Shown: positions 1 through 8,953, counted from the first letter of the stretch. The stretch is 64,000 nucleotides of DNA from Anaerolentibacter hominis (GCF_032380675.1 NZ_JAWDIX010000001.1:1426001-1490000); one strand, 5' to 3'. The notes: generated from the letters alone by a model not told the origin. Translations and numbers: made by a program.

Positions 1-445
1 CAAAGCTGGGAGTCTTAAATTTCTTCTTAAGAGATTTTACTTCCAGATCAGATACGCTTTTAGAAGGGCGCATTCTGGCAACAGCGCCGATTAAGCCGGT
101 CAGCTCGTCCGTGGCATAGAGAACCTTCTCCATCATCAGCTCTGGTTTTATATCGACGGTGAGCTGATAGCCATGACTGGCCGTGGCACGGATGATTCCT
201 TCGTCAATATCCAGCTCCCTCATGATTTCCTGACTCTTCATGCAGTGCTCTTCCGGGTACTGCTCATAGTCCAGATCGTGGAGCATTCCGACTGTCTTCC
301 AGTAATCCACCCGTTCCGGATCATATTCCCCGGCAAACCATCCCATAACGCCGGAAACAATTTTACCGTGCTGGATGTGAAAGTCTTCCTTATTATATTG
401 TTTTAAAATTTCCTCTGCCTCTGATACGGTTGGTATGTAACTCAC
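1..445 (-). CDS. HD-domain phosphohydrolase, 3' end cut by window edge
   Basis: The reading frame runs off the left edge, so the C-terminus is missing after about 148 residues. It starts with GTG at 445, chosen because AGGAGG lies just upstream and no better ATG exists. An HD motif (H56-D57, in MLHDLDY), an upstream H27, H91 and a later D113 fit the metal-binding layout of HD superfamily hydrolases. Small stand-alone proteins of this type in Clostridia are usually annotated only as HDIG or HD domain hydrolases; substrate is unknown. It is transcribed away from the next gene. The HD assignment is fairly firm, the function is not. Confidence 0.75.
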   Translation of the reverse strand, partial: MSYIPTVSEAEEILKQYNKEDFHIQHGKIVSGVMGWFAGEYDPERVDYWKTVGMLHDLDYEQYPEEHCMKSQEIMRELDIDEGIIRATASHGYQLTVDIKPELMMEKVLYATDELTGLIGAVARMRPSKSVSDLEVKSLKKKFKTPSF

Positions 446-550
446 TTAAATTCCTCCTGTTCTATCCTTTGTAGTTTTGTCCTGAAACAAGCATATTTTC
501 CTCATTTCCATTATAAACATTTACAAATGAAAGTCAAAGGAGGGACAGTT

Positions 551-877
551 ATGGATCGAAGTGAAAAGATCAGACTGGCCAGAGAAGGGATACAGGAACC
601 GGGAATAAGAAGAAGCGATACGGGGCATCTGCCGGAGGTGCCTTATGCAAAACGGCTGCTGTTAAGATTCGTCTGTGCAGCTGTCTTATTTTTATGCGCG
701 TGGGGAGGCGCCCGTTTCCTGCCGGCGGACGGGCCTGTCACCGAAACGAAGGTGAGAGAGGTCATTGCCTACAATGAGACCTTCGACAGCCTGGAAGAAA
801 AGATTGCAGCCTTTGCCAACACAAAAATCATACCAGTATTTCAGAAGCTCAACGGAAGCGGAGAGACGAAAGAGTAA
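551..877 (+). CDS. Small single-pass membrane protein, unknown function
   Basis: A 108-residue protein. The start at 551 is preferred over the upstream in-frame ATG at 527 because AAAGGAGGG lies just before 551. Residues about 1-35 are charged. One hydrophobic segment (about 36-60, LLLRFVCAAVLFLCAWGG) is followed by a short extracytoplasmic or cytoplasmic tail rich in Glu and Lys. No known domain is recognised. It lies 76 bases before the giant protein gene, but a promoter-like sequence sits between them, so co-transcription is uncertain. Confidence 0.6.
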   Translation: MDRSEKIRLAREGIQEPGIRRSDTGHLPEVPYAKRLLLRFVCAAVLFLCAWGGARFLPADGPVTETKVREVIAYNETFDSLEEKIAAFANTKIIPVFQKLNGSGETKE

Positions 878-905
878 TTGTGTTTTTCAGCCCCGCTGTT
901 ATACT
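878..905 (+). promoter_or_regulatory. Probable sigma-A promoter for the giant protein gene
   Basis: TTGTGT at 878-883 and TATACT at 900-905, separated by 16 bases. The expected start site is about 40 bases before the gene starting at 954. This is a sequence match only. Confidence 0.45.
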
Positions 906-953
906 TAAGCTATATTAGTAAGGCAACGTATTTCATGAGCGGAGGTGACTTTC

Positions 954-3900
954 ATGAAGAATTTATCAATGAAAACATCAATAAGACTGACAGAGGTTTA
1001 CTGGGAGATCCAGCCGGCTCCCGACAGCGGATACTGGCCGTTTGCAGACGAAAATGGGACGGAATACATACTTTTTACGATGCCGGACGGCAGTATCGGG
1101 TACTACAAGGAGGAGGACGGGGACAATCACTATTCAAGTCATACTCTGGGCATCCGCGGGACAATTGAAAGCATGGCAGGTCTGCCTCTGTCCTGGCAGG
1201 GGAAGGATGACGGACTGGCCTATATCTGTGTCCGGTCCATGGAGGGTAAAAGAGCCTTTTATCTGCTGCATATTAAGGGAGGCAGTCTGAACTGCTCTGC
1301 GCTCCGTTTCCGGGACGGTTGTGATATGGTTTCTGCGGCCGGAGGAATCCGGGCAGATAAGAAGGCAGGAATTGCAATATGTCTGTCACAGACTTCCGGC
1401 CCTCTATCGGAAAATACAATACTTTATGTAGATGAGCTGACACTGAAAGATGGAAAGATTCAGACTTATGCCTGTTCACCTGCTCTGAAGCAGTTTGGAT
1501 ACAAACCGATCGGCCCTGTAATGGTACCGGGAGATCCTCCCAGCGGTGATATGGATGTGTTCCTTCTCTGCCCTGAGATCAGCAATATTGCCGAAAAGAA
1601 GGGAGTACGGGCGGCAATCATGAGATCCGGGAGAATGGGCTGGGGTATTTGGGAGGTTCCGGACGCGATGTATCCTTCGAAGATTATTCAAACCATACAG
1701 GTGAATCTGTCGGAAACAGAAAGCTATAATTTGATGCTGATCGATCAGAATGGAAGCAGAAGCTTGTGGATGTCGTCGTTTAACGCCGCTCATCCTGTAC
1801 GGTATTATCCGCTGATTCCGCCTGGCCATCTTGATCTTAAATCTTTTTCTGTGCAGGGAGTACGCAGAAATAATCAGGATATTTTGTCTGTTACCGGTAT
1901 TGCGTGCAACCACCCAGGTACAATCTTTCACGACTTTCTAGAGCCGGGTATTCCCAGAGAGCTGAATATGATCCCGATCGCGGAGAACGTAATATCTTAC
2001 AGAGAATGTGTGAACACGCAGAAGGAACATCTTCTGTATTATTCGACTCAAAATTCCGGGACGCGGGAGACGCAGCTGCACCGCCTCTGTTATGATGCAT
2101 CAGACGATGAGTGGGAAGAAGAAATGATAGCGGGGGGAACTACGCAGCAATTCCGGGCGGTTCCGGTTTATGAGCACCGCGTCCGGGTGACGGATGAACA
2201 TGGCCTGCCTGCCCCGGGGATTCAGGTAAAAGTCAGCGCAGACACTCACATGATTCTGGAGTCGGGAGGAAAATTTTGGCCGACAGATCCGAAAACTCCG
2301 GTTATGCTGCGAACCGATGAGGCAGGCTGCCTGGCTGTCTACCATGAGACACACAGCTTAAGTGACGGGGATATCCGGATGGAACTCTATCCCAATGCGC
2401 AAACCTTATACCATGTATTCAGCCCGGCCCAAATGCAAAGAAAGCGTTTTGCAGAATTACAACGACCCAGCCTTCAAAATGCGAAGGGGCCGGAGGGAAA
2501 GTATATTCTGACACCCGCCCGCCGTCAGGATACCAAGTCGCTTGACAACATTTGTACGTCTGTAAGAGATATTGCAGGGAGCAAGAAGGAAGGCCTCTTT
2601 GCCTCGGGCTGTGCGGCATTTGTCCTGGAGAAGAAAAAGGACGGATCGATAGAACGGAGGAAATTGACTTCAGAGGAATTTGAAGCAATGCGGCAGGAGA
2701 TGCTTCAGCCGTTCAATAATTTCTGGACCGATCTGGCGGATTTTTTCCGCAGTGTTGCCAGAGGGATTGCCAAAGTGGTGAAGGCGGCCGTGAAAGCGAT
2801 TGGGGATGCTGTCCGTGCGGTTGTAAACTTTATTATTGATGGGGTGGAGCATGTCATTGATTTTATAACAGATACGGTACACCATATCATGGATACGGTT
2901 GAGAGTGTTCTGGGTATGGTTCTGGAGGCATTTGACCCCCTGTTTTTATGGCTGGGAGAAATTATTGGGATCGACAGTATCCTAAGAACCCAAAAGGCCG
3001 TTAAGTTTCTTTATGAGGAGTCATTTTCCGTTCTGAAAGATCAGGCGGATAAGGGCATCCGTTTTCTGCGAGAGAATGTACAGGAAATAAGCAGCAAGCT
3101 GGACCAAACCATTGATCAGCTCTGCAGGTCGATCGGCGCCGATACGCCTTCTGCCTGCAATGCCAGGGTGGAGAGGGTAACGGGCGCCTATGGCGATATA
3201 TCCGGCAATTATGTGACGGATATTCTGCTTGGTCAGGTGAACCGGAGCATCAAACTGCCAAAAGACTTTATGGAACCTCTCAGGGACCCGGCACAGGAAC
3301 TTCTGGCTTACCTGCAGAGCATTCCGGACAAAATTCTGAATGAGCCGGATTTTCTTGAGGCGAAGCAGTATCTCCTGAGTATTTCAACCAGTCAGGGAAA
3401 CTTTATGAACTATACCCTGGCGGCAATGTTAAAAGGGCTTTCGGGCCTGATGAAGCTGGTTCTCTCCATGACGGTTGATCTGTGTGAAACCGTAGTCAGG
3501 CTGGGAATTCAGTGCCTGGATGCGTTAAAAAGGATAGCAGAACAGAAAATATCCATTCCTGTCATTGGAATACTGTTCAAGAAAATATTCCGTCAGGATC
3601 TGACCCTGCTTAATTTGATCAGCATGCTGATCGCTCTGCCCGCCCATGCTGCCAAAAAGCTTGTGACAGATACGGTGCCATTTGAAAGTGAGAGTGCGCT
3701 TCTGCAATTTGAAAGAGAATACCATTCTATTCTTACGCAAAAGGGCGGTAATGATCGTGTGGCATCAGAAGAAACGCAGAATACGCTGACTGTTCTCTGC
3801 TGTGCTTCACAGTGCGTGGTGGCGCTGGGGGTGGGAATCAATGATGTCAGACAGAAAACCGGAACAGAGGAAGAATACGGCCCGGATCTGGTTAATTGGG

Positions 3901-4382
3901 GTACGATCTGGGATTTCACCGCCGTTCTGGGCAATATATGCTGGACAGCCTGTGGTATCCCGATGTTTAGTAAGGAAAATCCTTCTGTCGGGGCATACGG
4001 CGCCTGGATTGTCTGCTGTGTTAATATCATAATCGATTTGGGTATGATTAAAATATCTAATATGGGAACAGAAAGCTCTTCTACAGATTACATTGCCCCG
4101 GTTGTTGGGTGTATTATGGGAGTGGTATATACTGTTTTCGATATCTTAAATTGGGTTTCAGATGGAATCGAGGATGGGCTGCTCTTTGCAAATGAGATTT
4201 TTGTCTGTCTGCAGTCTGTATGCCGCATTCTGATGTTCCCGCCGTTAGTCAAGGTCAGCAAAGGAATTACAAAAGTTGTTGAATGCTGTATAGACAGCTT
4301 GATGGGTCTGATGGGTCTGATCACCGTCATTGTAAAAGCAACTGGTAATGAGGACGATATGATTTGTCTTTCACAGGCTTAA
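954..4382 (+). CDS. Giant multi-domain protein: propeller-like N-terminus, Ig-like domain, amphipathic/hydrophobic C-terminus
   Basis: A 1142-residue protein of unrecognised function. ATG at 954 is chosen over the GTG at 945 because GGAGG at 941-945 has correct spacing only to 954. There is no signal peptide. Residues about 1-400 contain repeating beta-rich units with aromatic and Gly-Asp motifs (for example YILFTMPDGSIGYY), compatible with a beta-propeller. About 404-485 resembles an invasin-type Ig-like domain (RVRVTDEHGLPAPGIQVKV). About 587-680 is a run of amphipathic helices rich in Val, Ile, Phe and Ala (for example FFRSVARGIAKVVKAAVKAI). About 820-1142 holds several hydrophobic segments and many Cys. 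I recall similar propeller plus amphipathic-helix proteins in other bacteria and in fungi, without an assigned role. A membrane-inserting or surface-binding role is inference. The ends read as intact. Confidence 0.7.
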   Translation: MKNLSMKTSIRLTEVYWEIQPAPDSGYWPFADENGTEYILFTMPDGSIGYYKEEDGDNHYSSHTLGIRGTIESMAGLPLSWQGKDDGLAYICVRSMEGKRAFYLLHIKGGSLNCSALRFRDGCDMVSAAGGIRADKKAGIAICLSQTSGPLSENTILYVDELTLKDGKIQTYACSPALKQFGYKPIGPVMVPGDPPSGDMDVFLLCPEISNIAEKKGVRAAIMRSGRMGWGIWEVPDAMYPSKIIQTIQVNLSETESYNLMLIDQNGSRSLWMSSFNAAHPVRYYPLIPPGHLDLKSFSVQGVRRNNQDILSVTGIACNHPGTIFHDFLEPGIPRELNMIPIAENVISYRECVNTQKEHLLYYSTQNSGTRETQLHRLCYDASDDEWEEEMIAGGTTQQFRAVPVYEHRVRVTDEHGLPAPGIQVKVSADTHMILESGGKFWPTDPKTPVMLRTDEAGCLAVYHETHSLSDGDIRMELYPNAQTLYHVFSPAQMQRKRFAELQRPSLQNAKGPEGKYILTPARRQDTKSLDNICTSVRDIAGSKKEGLFASGCAAFVLEKKKDGSIERRKLTSEEFEAMRQEMLQPFNNFWTDLADFFRSVARGIAKVVKAAVKAIGDAVRAVVNFIIDGVEHVIDFITDTVHHIMDTVESVLGMVLEAFDPLFLWLGEIIGIDSILRTQKAVKFLYEESFSVLKDQADKGIRFLRENVQEISSKLDQTIDQLCRSIGADTPSACNARVERVTGAYGDISGNYVTDILLGQVNRSIKLPKDFMEPLRDPAQELLAYLQSIPDKILNEPDFLEAKQYLLSISTSQGNFMNYTLAAMLKGLSGLMKLVLSMTVDLCETVVRLGIQCLDALKRIAEQKISIPVIGILFKKIFRQDLTLLNLISMLIALPAHAAKKLVTDTVPFESESALLQFEREYHSILTQKGGNDRVASEETQNTLTVLCCASQCVVALGVGINDVRQKTGTEEEYGPDLVNWGTIWDFTAVLGNICWTACGIPMFSKENPSVGAYGAWIVCCVNIIIDLGMIKISNMGTESSSTDYIAPVVGCIMGVVYTVFDILNWVSDGIEDGLLFANEIFVCLQSVCRILMFPPLVKVSKGITKVVECCIDSLMGLMGLITVIVKATGNEDDMICLSQA

Positions 4383-4406
4383 TTCCGGAATCAGAAGTAT
4401 ATTTAC

Positions 4407-4435
4407 TTGAAGTTTTTCCTCAAAATGTATATGAT
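4407..4435 (+). promoter_or_regulatory. Promoter of the radical-SAM / RNase G operon
   Basis: TTGAAG at 4407-4412, 17-base spacer, TATGAT at 4430-4435. It lies directly after the stop of the giant gene and before the operon beginning at 4499. No clear terminator separates it from the upstream gene. Confidence 0.6.
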
Positions 4436-4498
4436 AAATAGGATTATATAAACCTGCCGCGCTTGCGGGAGGAAAGGAAATCCTGCATGGAGGAAAAC

Positions 4499-6364
4499 AT
4501 GAGAAAACTGGCGTTAAGTGATGATATACTGCTGAGTGTTGAGAAACCGGCCCGGTATATTGGAAATGAAATAAATATGATAAAGAAAAATCCCTCTGAG
4601 GCAGACATCCGGTTCTGTATGTGCTTTCCGGACGTATATGAAATCGGCATGTCTCATCTGGGGATTCAGATCCTTTATGATATGCTGAATCTGCGGGAGG
4701 ATACCTACTGTGAACGGGTCTATTCCCCCTGGGTGGATCTGGACCGTGTGATGCGGGAGAAGAACATACCTTTGTTTGCGCTGGAATCCCAGGACCCGGT
4801 TAAAGAGTTCGATTTTTTGGGTATTACACTGCAGTATGAGATGTGTTATACCAATGTGCTGCAGATACTGGAGCTATCAGGGATACCCATCTATGCCGCG
4901 GACCGGTCGGAAGAGGACCCGATTGTCATGGGCGGCGGTCCCTGTGCCTACAATCCGGAGCCGCTGGCAGACTTCTTTGACCTCTTTTATATTGGGGAGG
5001 GGGAAACCGTTTACAATGAGCTGCTGGATATCTATAAAGAGAACAAAAGCAGCGGCGGAACGAGAAAGGACTTTTTAAAAAAAGCTTCCCGGCTTCCCGG
5101 CATCTACGCACCTGGGTTTTACCAGGTGACTTATCATGAGGATGGAACGATTGCTTCCTTTGAACCAACGGAAGAGGAAGCCAGCCCTGTTATCCTGAAA
5201 CAGGTTCAGATGGATATGAGCGATACCTATTATCCGAAAAAGCCCCTGGTTCCTTATATTAAGGTGACTCAGGACCGGGTGGTGCTGGAGATCCAGCGGG
5301 GCTGTATCCGGGGCTGCCGGTTCTGCCAGGCGGGAATGATATACCGGCCGATCAGAGAGCGGAATATTGAGTTCTTAAAACAGCGCGCGGATGAAATGCT
5401 GCGCAGCACCGGACAGGAGGAAATTTCCTTAAGCTCCTTAAGTTCCAGCGACTATACCCATCTGCAGGAGCTGGTCTATTATTTAATTGACGAGTTTGGA
5501 AGCCGGGGCGTAAATATTTCACTCCCTTCTCTGCGGATTGATGCGTTTGCCCTGGATGTAATGAGCAAGGTGCAGGATATTAAGAAGAGCAGTCTTACCT
5601 TTGCGCCGGAAGCGGGTTCCCAGAGACTTCGGGATGTTATCAATAAGGGCCTGACGGAGGAGGTTATTTTGCAGGGGGCCTCGGATGCGTTTCACAGCGG
5701 CTGGAACCGTGTAAAACTGTATTTCATGCTTGGACAGCCTACGGAAAACCTGGAAGATATAGAGGGTATCGCGGTATTGTCCGATCTCATAGCCAGAGAG
5801 TACTATAAAATTCCCAAGGATCAGAGAAATGGCAAGGTGAGTATCGTGGCGAGTACTTCTTTCTTTGTACCCAAGCCTTTTACACCGTTTCAGTGGACAA
5901 GGATGAATTCGGCAGAAGAATTCCTGGACAAGCAGCGCTTCCTCAATCAGAAAATGAAGGAGCAGCTTAACTCTAAGAGCATTAAATATAACTGGCATGA
6001 GGCAGAGGTTACCATGTTGGAAGGAGTCTTCGCAAGAGGCGACCGAAAGCTCTCCAAGGTAATCTACGACGCATATAAACTGGGCTGCCTTTACGATGCA
6101 TGGTCTGAGTATTACCGGGACGACCTGTGGCATGAGGCCTTCCGGAAGAATCAGATTGATCCGGATTTTTATACGGTAAGAGAACGGGAATACGAGGAAA
6201 TCCTGCCCTGGGATTTCATTGACTGCGGTGTAACGAAACGTTTCCTCTGGAAGGAGTACGAACGGGCGAAAGAAGCGGAGATAACGCCGAACTGCCGGAT
6301 GAAATGCTCCGGCTGCGGGGCAAAACGGTTTGGAGGAGGTGTCTGTTATGAAGGCCAGGCTTAA
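4499..6364 (+). CDS. TIGR03960-type B12-binding-domain radical SAM protein
   Basis: A 621-residue protein. The start at 4499 (MRKLALSDD) has GGAGG five bases upstream; ATG 4487 and TTG 4463 are in frame but less likely. The radical SAM cluster motif is C269-x3-C273-x2-C276 (RGCIRGCRFCQAG), which binds [4Fe-4S] and cleaves S-adenosylmethionine. The N-terminal 240 residues have the fold signature of a B12-binding-like domain (VYEIGMSHLGIQILYDML, then MGGGPCAYNPEPLADFFD). The C-terminus carries a Cys cluster (CRMKCSGCGAKR). The substrate of this family is not established. The gene overlaps the next one by 17 bases; in some bacteria the two are fused, so they probably act together. Confidence 0.9.
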   Translation: MRKLALSDDILLSVEKPARYIGNEINMIKKNPSEADIRFCMCFPDVYEIGMSHLGIQILYDMLNLREDTYCERVYSPWVDLDRVMREKNIPLFALESQDPVKEFDFLGITLQYEMCYTNVLQILELSGIPIYAADRSEEDPIVMGGGPCAYNPEPLADFFDLFYIGEGETVYNELLDIYKENKSSGGTRKDFLKKASRLPGIYAPGFYQVTYHEDGTIASFEPTEEEASPVILKQVQMDMSDTYYPKKPLVPYIKVTQDRVVLEIQRGCIRGCRFCQAGMIYRPIRERNIEFLKQRADEMLRSTGQEEISLSSLSSSDYTHLQELVYYLIDEFGSRGVNISLPSLRIDAFALDVMSKVQDIKKSSLTFAPEAGSQRLRDVINKGLTEEVILQGASDAFHSGWNRVKLYFMLGQPTENLEDIEGIAVLSDLIAREYYKIPKDQRNGKVSIVASTSFFVPKPFTPFQWTRMNSAEEFLDKQRFLNQKMKEQLNSKSIKYNWHEAEVTMLEGVFARGDRKLSKVIYDAYKLGCLYDAWSEYYRDDLWHEAFRKNQIDPDFYTVREREYEEILPWDFIDCGVTKRFLWKEYERAKEAEITPNCRMKCSGCGAKRFGGGVCYEGQA

Positions 6365-7127
6365 ATTTACCAAGACAGGCTCTATGAAGTTTATCGGCCA
6401 TCTGGACGTGATGCGGTATTTTCAGAAGGCACTCCGCCGCTGCGATTTTCCGGTGGCTTATTCCCAGGGTTTCAGCCCTCATCAGATGATTTCTTTCGCC
6501 GCGCCACTGGGAGTCGGCCTGACAAGCGACGGTGAATATATGGATCTGACCCTGACGGAGTGGCCGGGATCAACAGAAGAAATCCTGCAGCGTTTGAACG
6601 GTGAGATGAATGAAGAGATCCGTGTGACTGGCTTTGTCCGGATACCGGATGACGCAAAGCCATCCATGGCTCTGGTCTGTGCGGCAGATTATCTGGTGTC
6701 CTTAAAAGAAGGGGAGCTCAGGGATTTTGAAAAAAGTTTCGCTGAATTTATGGCCCAAAAGGAAATTATGGTACGGAAAAAGACAAAACGAAGTGAGGTT
6801 TTGATGGACATCCGGCCCTTTATCTATCAATTTGCGTTTGAACCCTTTTCCCCCATGGAAGACTCTGTGGCGGAATATCAGGAGGTACCGGCTAAGGTCT
6901 GGCTTAAGCTGTGTACCGGCAGTGTCACAAATATTAAGCCGGATCTGGTTATGGAAGCCTATTATAATTTTATGGACCTTTCTTATCCGCCCTTTGCATG
7001 GCAGGTCCACCGGCTGGAAGTATACACGGATATCGCGGAAGCGGAGACGGAACATGAATTTATCCCTCTGCTTCAATTTACGGCAGACAGTCCGGAGGGT
7101 GCTGTGCCGGGGGAAGTGACAGAATGA
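6348..7127 (+). CDS. TIGR03936 family radical-SAM-associated protein (DUF2344)
   Basis: A 259-residue protein beginning MKARLKFTKTG. ATG 6348 is preferred over the upstream TTG because GGAGGAGG lies 8 or so bases before it. The N-terminal signature (FIGHLDVMRYFQKALRR, then YSQGFSPHQ) is the hallmark of this family, which has no Cys cluster of its own and always accompanies the TIGR03960 radical SAM protein, as a neighbour or a fusion. It starts inside the 3' end of the previous gene and ends in an ATGA overlap with RNase G, which points to translational coupling. Biochemical role unknown; RNA modification would fit the context but is inference. Confidence 0.88.
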   Translation: MKARLKFTKTGSMKFIGHLDVMRYFQKALRRCDFPVAYSQGFSPHQMISFAAPLGVGLTSDGEYMDLTLTEWPGSTEEILQRLNGEMNEEIRVTGFVRIPDDAKPSMALVCAADYLVSLKEGELRDFEKSFAEFMAQKEIMVRKKTKRSEVLMDIRPFIYQFAFEPFSPMEDSVAEYQEVPAKVWLKLCTGSVTNIKPDLVMEAYYNFMDLSYPPFAWQVHRLEVYTDIAEAETEHEFIPLLQFTADSPEGAVPGEVTE

Positions 7128-8326
7128 ATCAGCAGCTCGTCATAACAGAACAGAATCAAATAATCTACTCTGCCTTATTTTCCGGTAAAGACCTGGTTCA
7201 GATCAATGTAACCGGGAAAGAGAAGGAAAATCAGATCGGAACTATTTATGTGGGCCGGGTAGCGAATATTGTAAAGAATATTAACGCTGCTTTTATTGAA
7301 ATCGGTGAGGGCGTTATGTGCTATTATTCCATTAAGAATAATCCCTCTCCTATTTTCTGTAAAAAGCAGGGAAAGAAACCGCTTTGCATCGGGGATGAGC
7401 TTCTGGTCCAGATTGCCAAGGAAGGGACCAGGTTAAAAGAGGCGGTTGTGACTTCCTGCCTGAATCTGACCGGCAAGTACCTGGTTTTAACCCACGGAAA
7501 ATGTTCCATCGGAGTGTCCGGGAAGATAACAGATGCGGCAGAACGGAGCCGGCTGAGATACATTATGGAGCCGTATCGGAATGAGGACTATGGTTTTATT
7601 ATCCGCACGAATGCAAAAAATGTTTCAGAAGAATTGCTTCGGGATGAGCAGAAGCGCCTGACTGCACTCTATCAGAAACTGCGGACAGAAGATATCCATA
7701 AAACGGCATTTACCCAGGTGCATCGGTGTCCGCCCTCCTATATCTGTGACATCAGAGACGGCTATTCGGAAAATATAGAAAAAATCGTAACCGATTCGCC
7801 GGAAATCTATAGTGAAATATGTGAAATGCTGAAGGTGATCTCCTGGGAGGATGAGAAAAAGTTCTGCCTTTATGAAGATACCGAGCTGTCCTTAAGCCGC
7901 CTTTACGGCATCGAGACCAAGCTTGAGAAAGCGCTTGCAGAGCGGGTGTGGCTTAATTCCGGAGGCTTTCTGGTCATACAGCCCACCGAAGCCTTAACCG
8001 TTGTGGATGTAAATACCGGCAAGGCGGTCAAAGGAAGCCGTGATACGGAAGAAACATTTTTCAGGCTGAATATGGAGGCTGCGAAAGAAATTGCCCGTCA
8101 GCTCAGGCTGCGCAATCTTTCCGGTATCATTATCATTGATTTTATTGATATGGAGGAAGAAGCGCACAGGACAGAACTTCTGGAAAGTCTGCGCCGGTAT
8201 GTATCCTTCGATCCAATCAAGACGACTGTAGTAGATATCACTGCGTTAAATCTGGTGGAGGTAACCAGAAGGAAGATACGCAGGCCCCTCTTTGAACAGG
8301 TGCGGGAAGCGTCCGCAGCGAAATAA
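7124..8326 (+). CDS. rng: Ribonuclease E/G family protein, short form
   Basis: A 400-residue endoribonuclease of the RNase E/G family. An S1-like RNA-binding region is at about 38-120 (GTIYVGRVANIVKNINAAF). The DNase I-like catalytic part carries D295 (VVDVNTGK) and D339/D342 (IIIDFIDM), matching the Mg-binding aspartates of E. coli RNase E and G. The protein stops right after LVEVTRRKIRRPL, before the position where the CPxCxG zinc-link and small dimerisation domain normally follow, so it is a short form of about 400 rather than about 490 residues. Its start overlaps the previous stop (ATGA). Role: probably rRNA maturation or mRNA turnover in the cytoplasm. Confidence 0.9.
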   Translation: MNQQLVITEQNQIIYSALFSGKDLVQINVTGKEKENQIGTIYVGRVANIVKNINAAFIEIGEGVMCYYSIKNNPSPIFCKKQGKKPLCIGDELLVQIAKEGTRLKEAVVTSCLNLTGKYLVLTHGKCSIGVSGKITDAAERSRLRYIMEPYRNEDYGFIIRTNAKNVSEELLRDEQKRLTALYQKLRTEDIHKTAFTQVHRCPPSYICDIRDGYSENIEKIVTDSPEIYSEICEMLKVISWEDEKKFCLYEDTELSLSRLYGIETKLEKALAERVWLNSGGFLVIQPTEALTVVDVNTGKAVKGSRDTEETFFRLNMEAAKEIARQLRLRNLSGIIIIDFIDMEEEAHRTELLESLRRYVSFDPIKTTVVDITALNLVEVTRRKIRRPLFEQVREASAAK

Positions 8327-8351
8327 GCAGAGACGTCAGGAGAGCAGAGGT

Positions 8352-8837
8352 ATGGCTAAGAAAGATAAAACAAATGTAATGAGACTGCTGGACAAGGCAA
8401 ACATACCTTACCGCACCGCTGAGTATGAGGCGGATGAGACAGATCTTTCCGGTGTGCATGCGGCAGAGCAGATCGGAATGCCAAAAGAACAGGTTTTTAA
8501 AACCCTGGTATCCAGAGGGGAGCACAAGGGAATACTGGTTTTCTGCATCCCGGTGGCAGAAGAGCTGAATCTGAAAAAGGCGGCGGCTCTGGCAGGCGAT
8601 AAAAAAATCGAAATGCTTCCCCTGAAGGAGCTTTTAGCCGTCACCGGCTACATCAGGGGCGGATGTTCCCCAATCGGCATGAAGAAAAAATATCCTACCT
8701 GGCTGGATGAATCGGCATTTTCTTACGATGAGATTGCCGTGAGCGCCGGACAGAGAGGGCATCAGGTGATAGTAAATCCAGGAGAGCTGGCGGAGTACAT
8801 CGGAGCGGAGAGCGGAAAGATTACGAAGAAGGAATAA
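8352..8837 (+). CDS. ybaK: Cys-tRNA(Pro)/Cys-tRNA(Cys) deacylase, YbaK/EbsC family
   Basis: A 161-residue protein of the YbaK/ProX editing family, which hydrolyses Cys misloaded on tRNA(Pro). It begins MAKKDKTNVMRLLDKANI at 8352 after a GGAGAGCAGAGG stretch. The family signature GGCSPIGMKKKYPTW and the substrate-pocket region FKTLV are visible, and length matches the family. It is the last gene of the operon that starts at 4499 and sits 25 bases after rng. Trans-editing specificity cannot be told from the sequence. Confidence 0.88.
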   Translation: MAKKDKTNVMRLLDKANIPYRTAEYEADETDLSGVHAAEQIGMPKEQVFKTLVSRGEHKGILVFCIPVAEELNLKKAAALAGDKKIEMLPLKELLAVTGYIRGGCSPIGMKKKYPTWLDESAFSYDEIAVSAGQRGHQVIVNPGELAEYIGAESGKITKKE

Positions 8838-8943
8838 TGAAAAGTGAAGAGTGAAGAATGCAGTGAAGTAGGAAGAGGGAAGTTAAATCTAAAAAGCTGC
8901 AGTCCACCTTTCACTTTCCGTTTTTCATTCTTCCCTATTCATT
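8836..8943. repeat. Imperfect 108-bp palindromic element between ybaK and rplU
   Basis: The left arm 8836-8860 and the reverse complement of the right arm 8919-8943 agree at 20 of 25 positions. Both arms are purine-rich on one strand with a GAAGAGTGAAGAATG type unit. The element starts at the ybaK stop and ends just before the rplU promoter. It has no coding capacity and could fold as RNA, act as a weak terminator, or be a decayed miniature element. Confidence 0.45.
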
Positions 8944-8953
8944 TTTATTTCTC

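Noticed and set aside
5519..6373. Long minus-strand open frame of 284 codons
   Set aside because: It lies wholly antisense to the radical SAM gene, shows no family signature and has no ribosome site.
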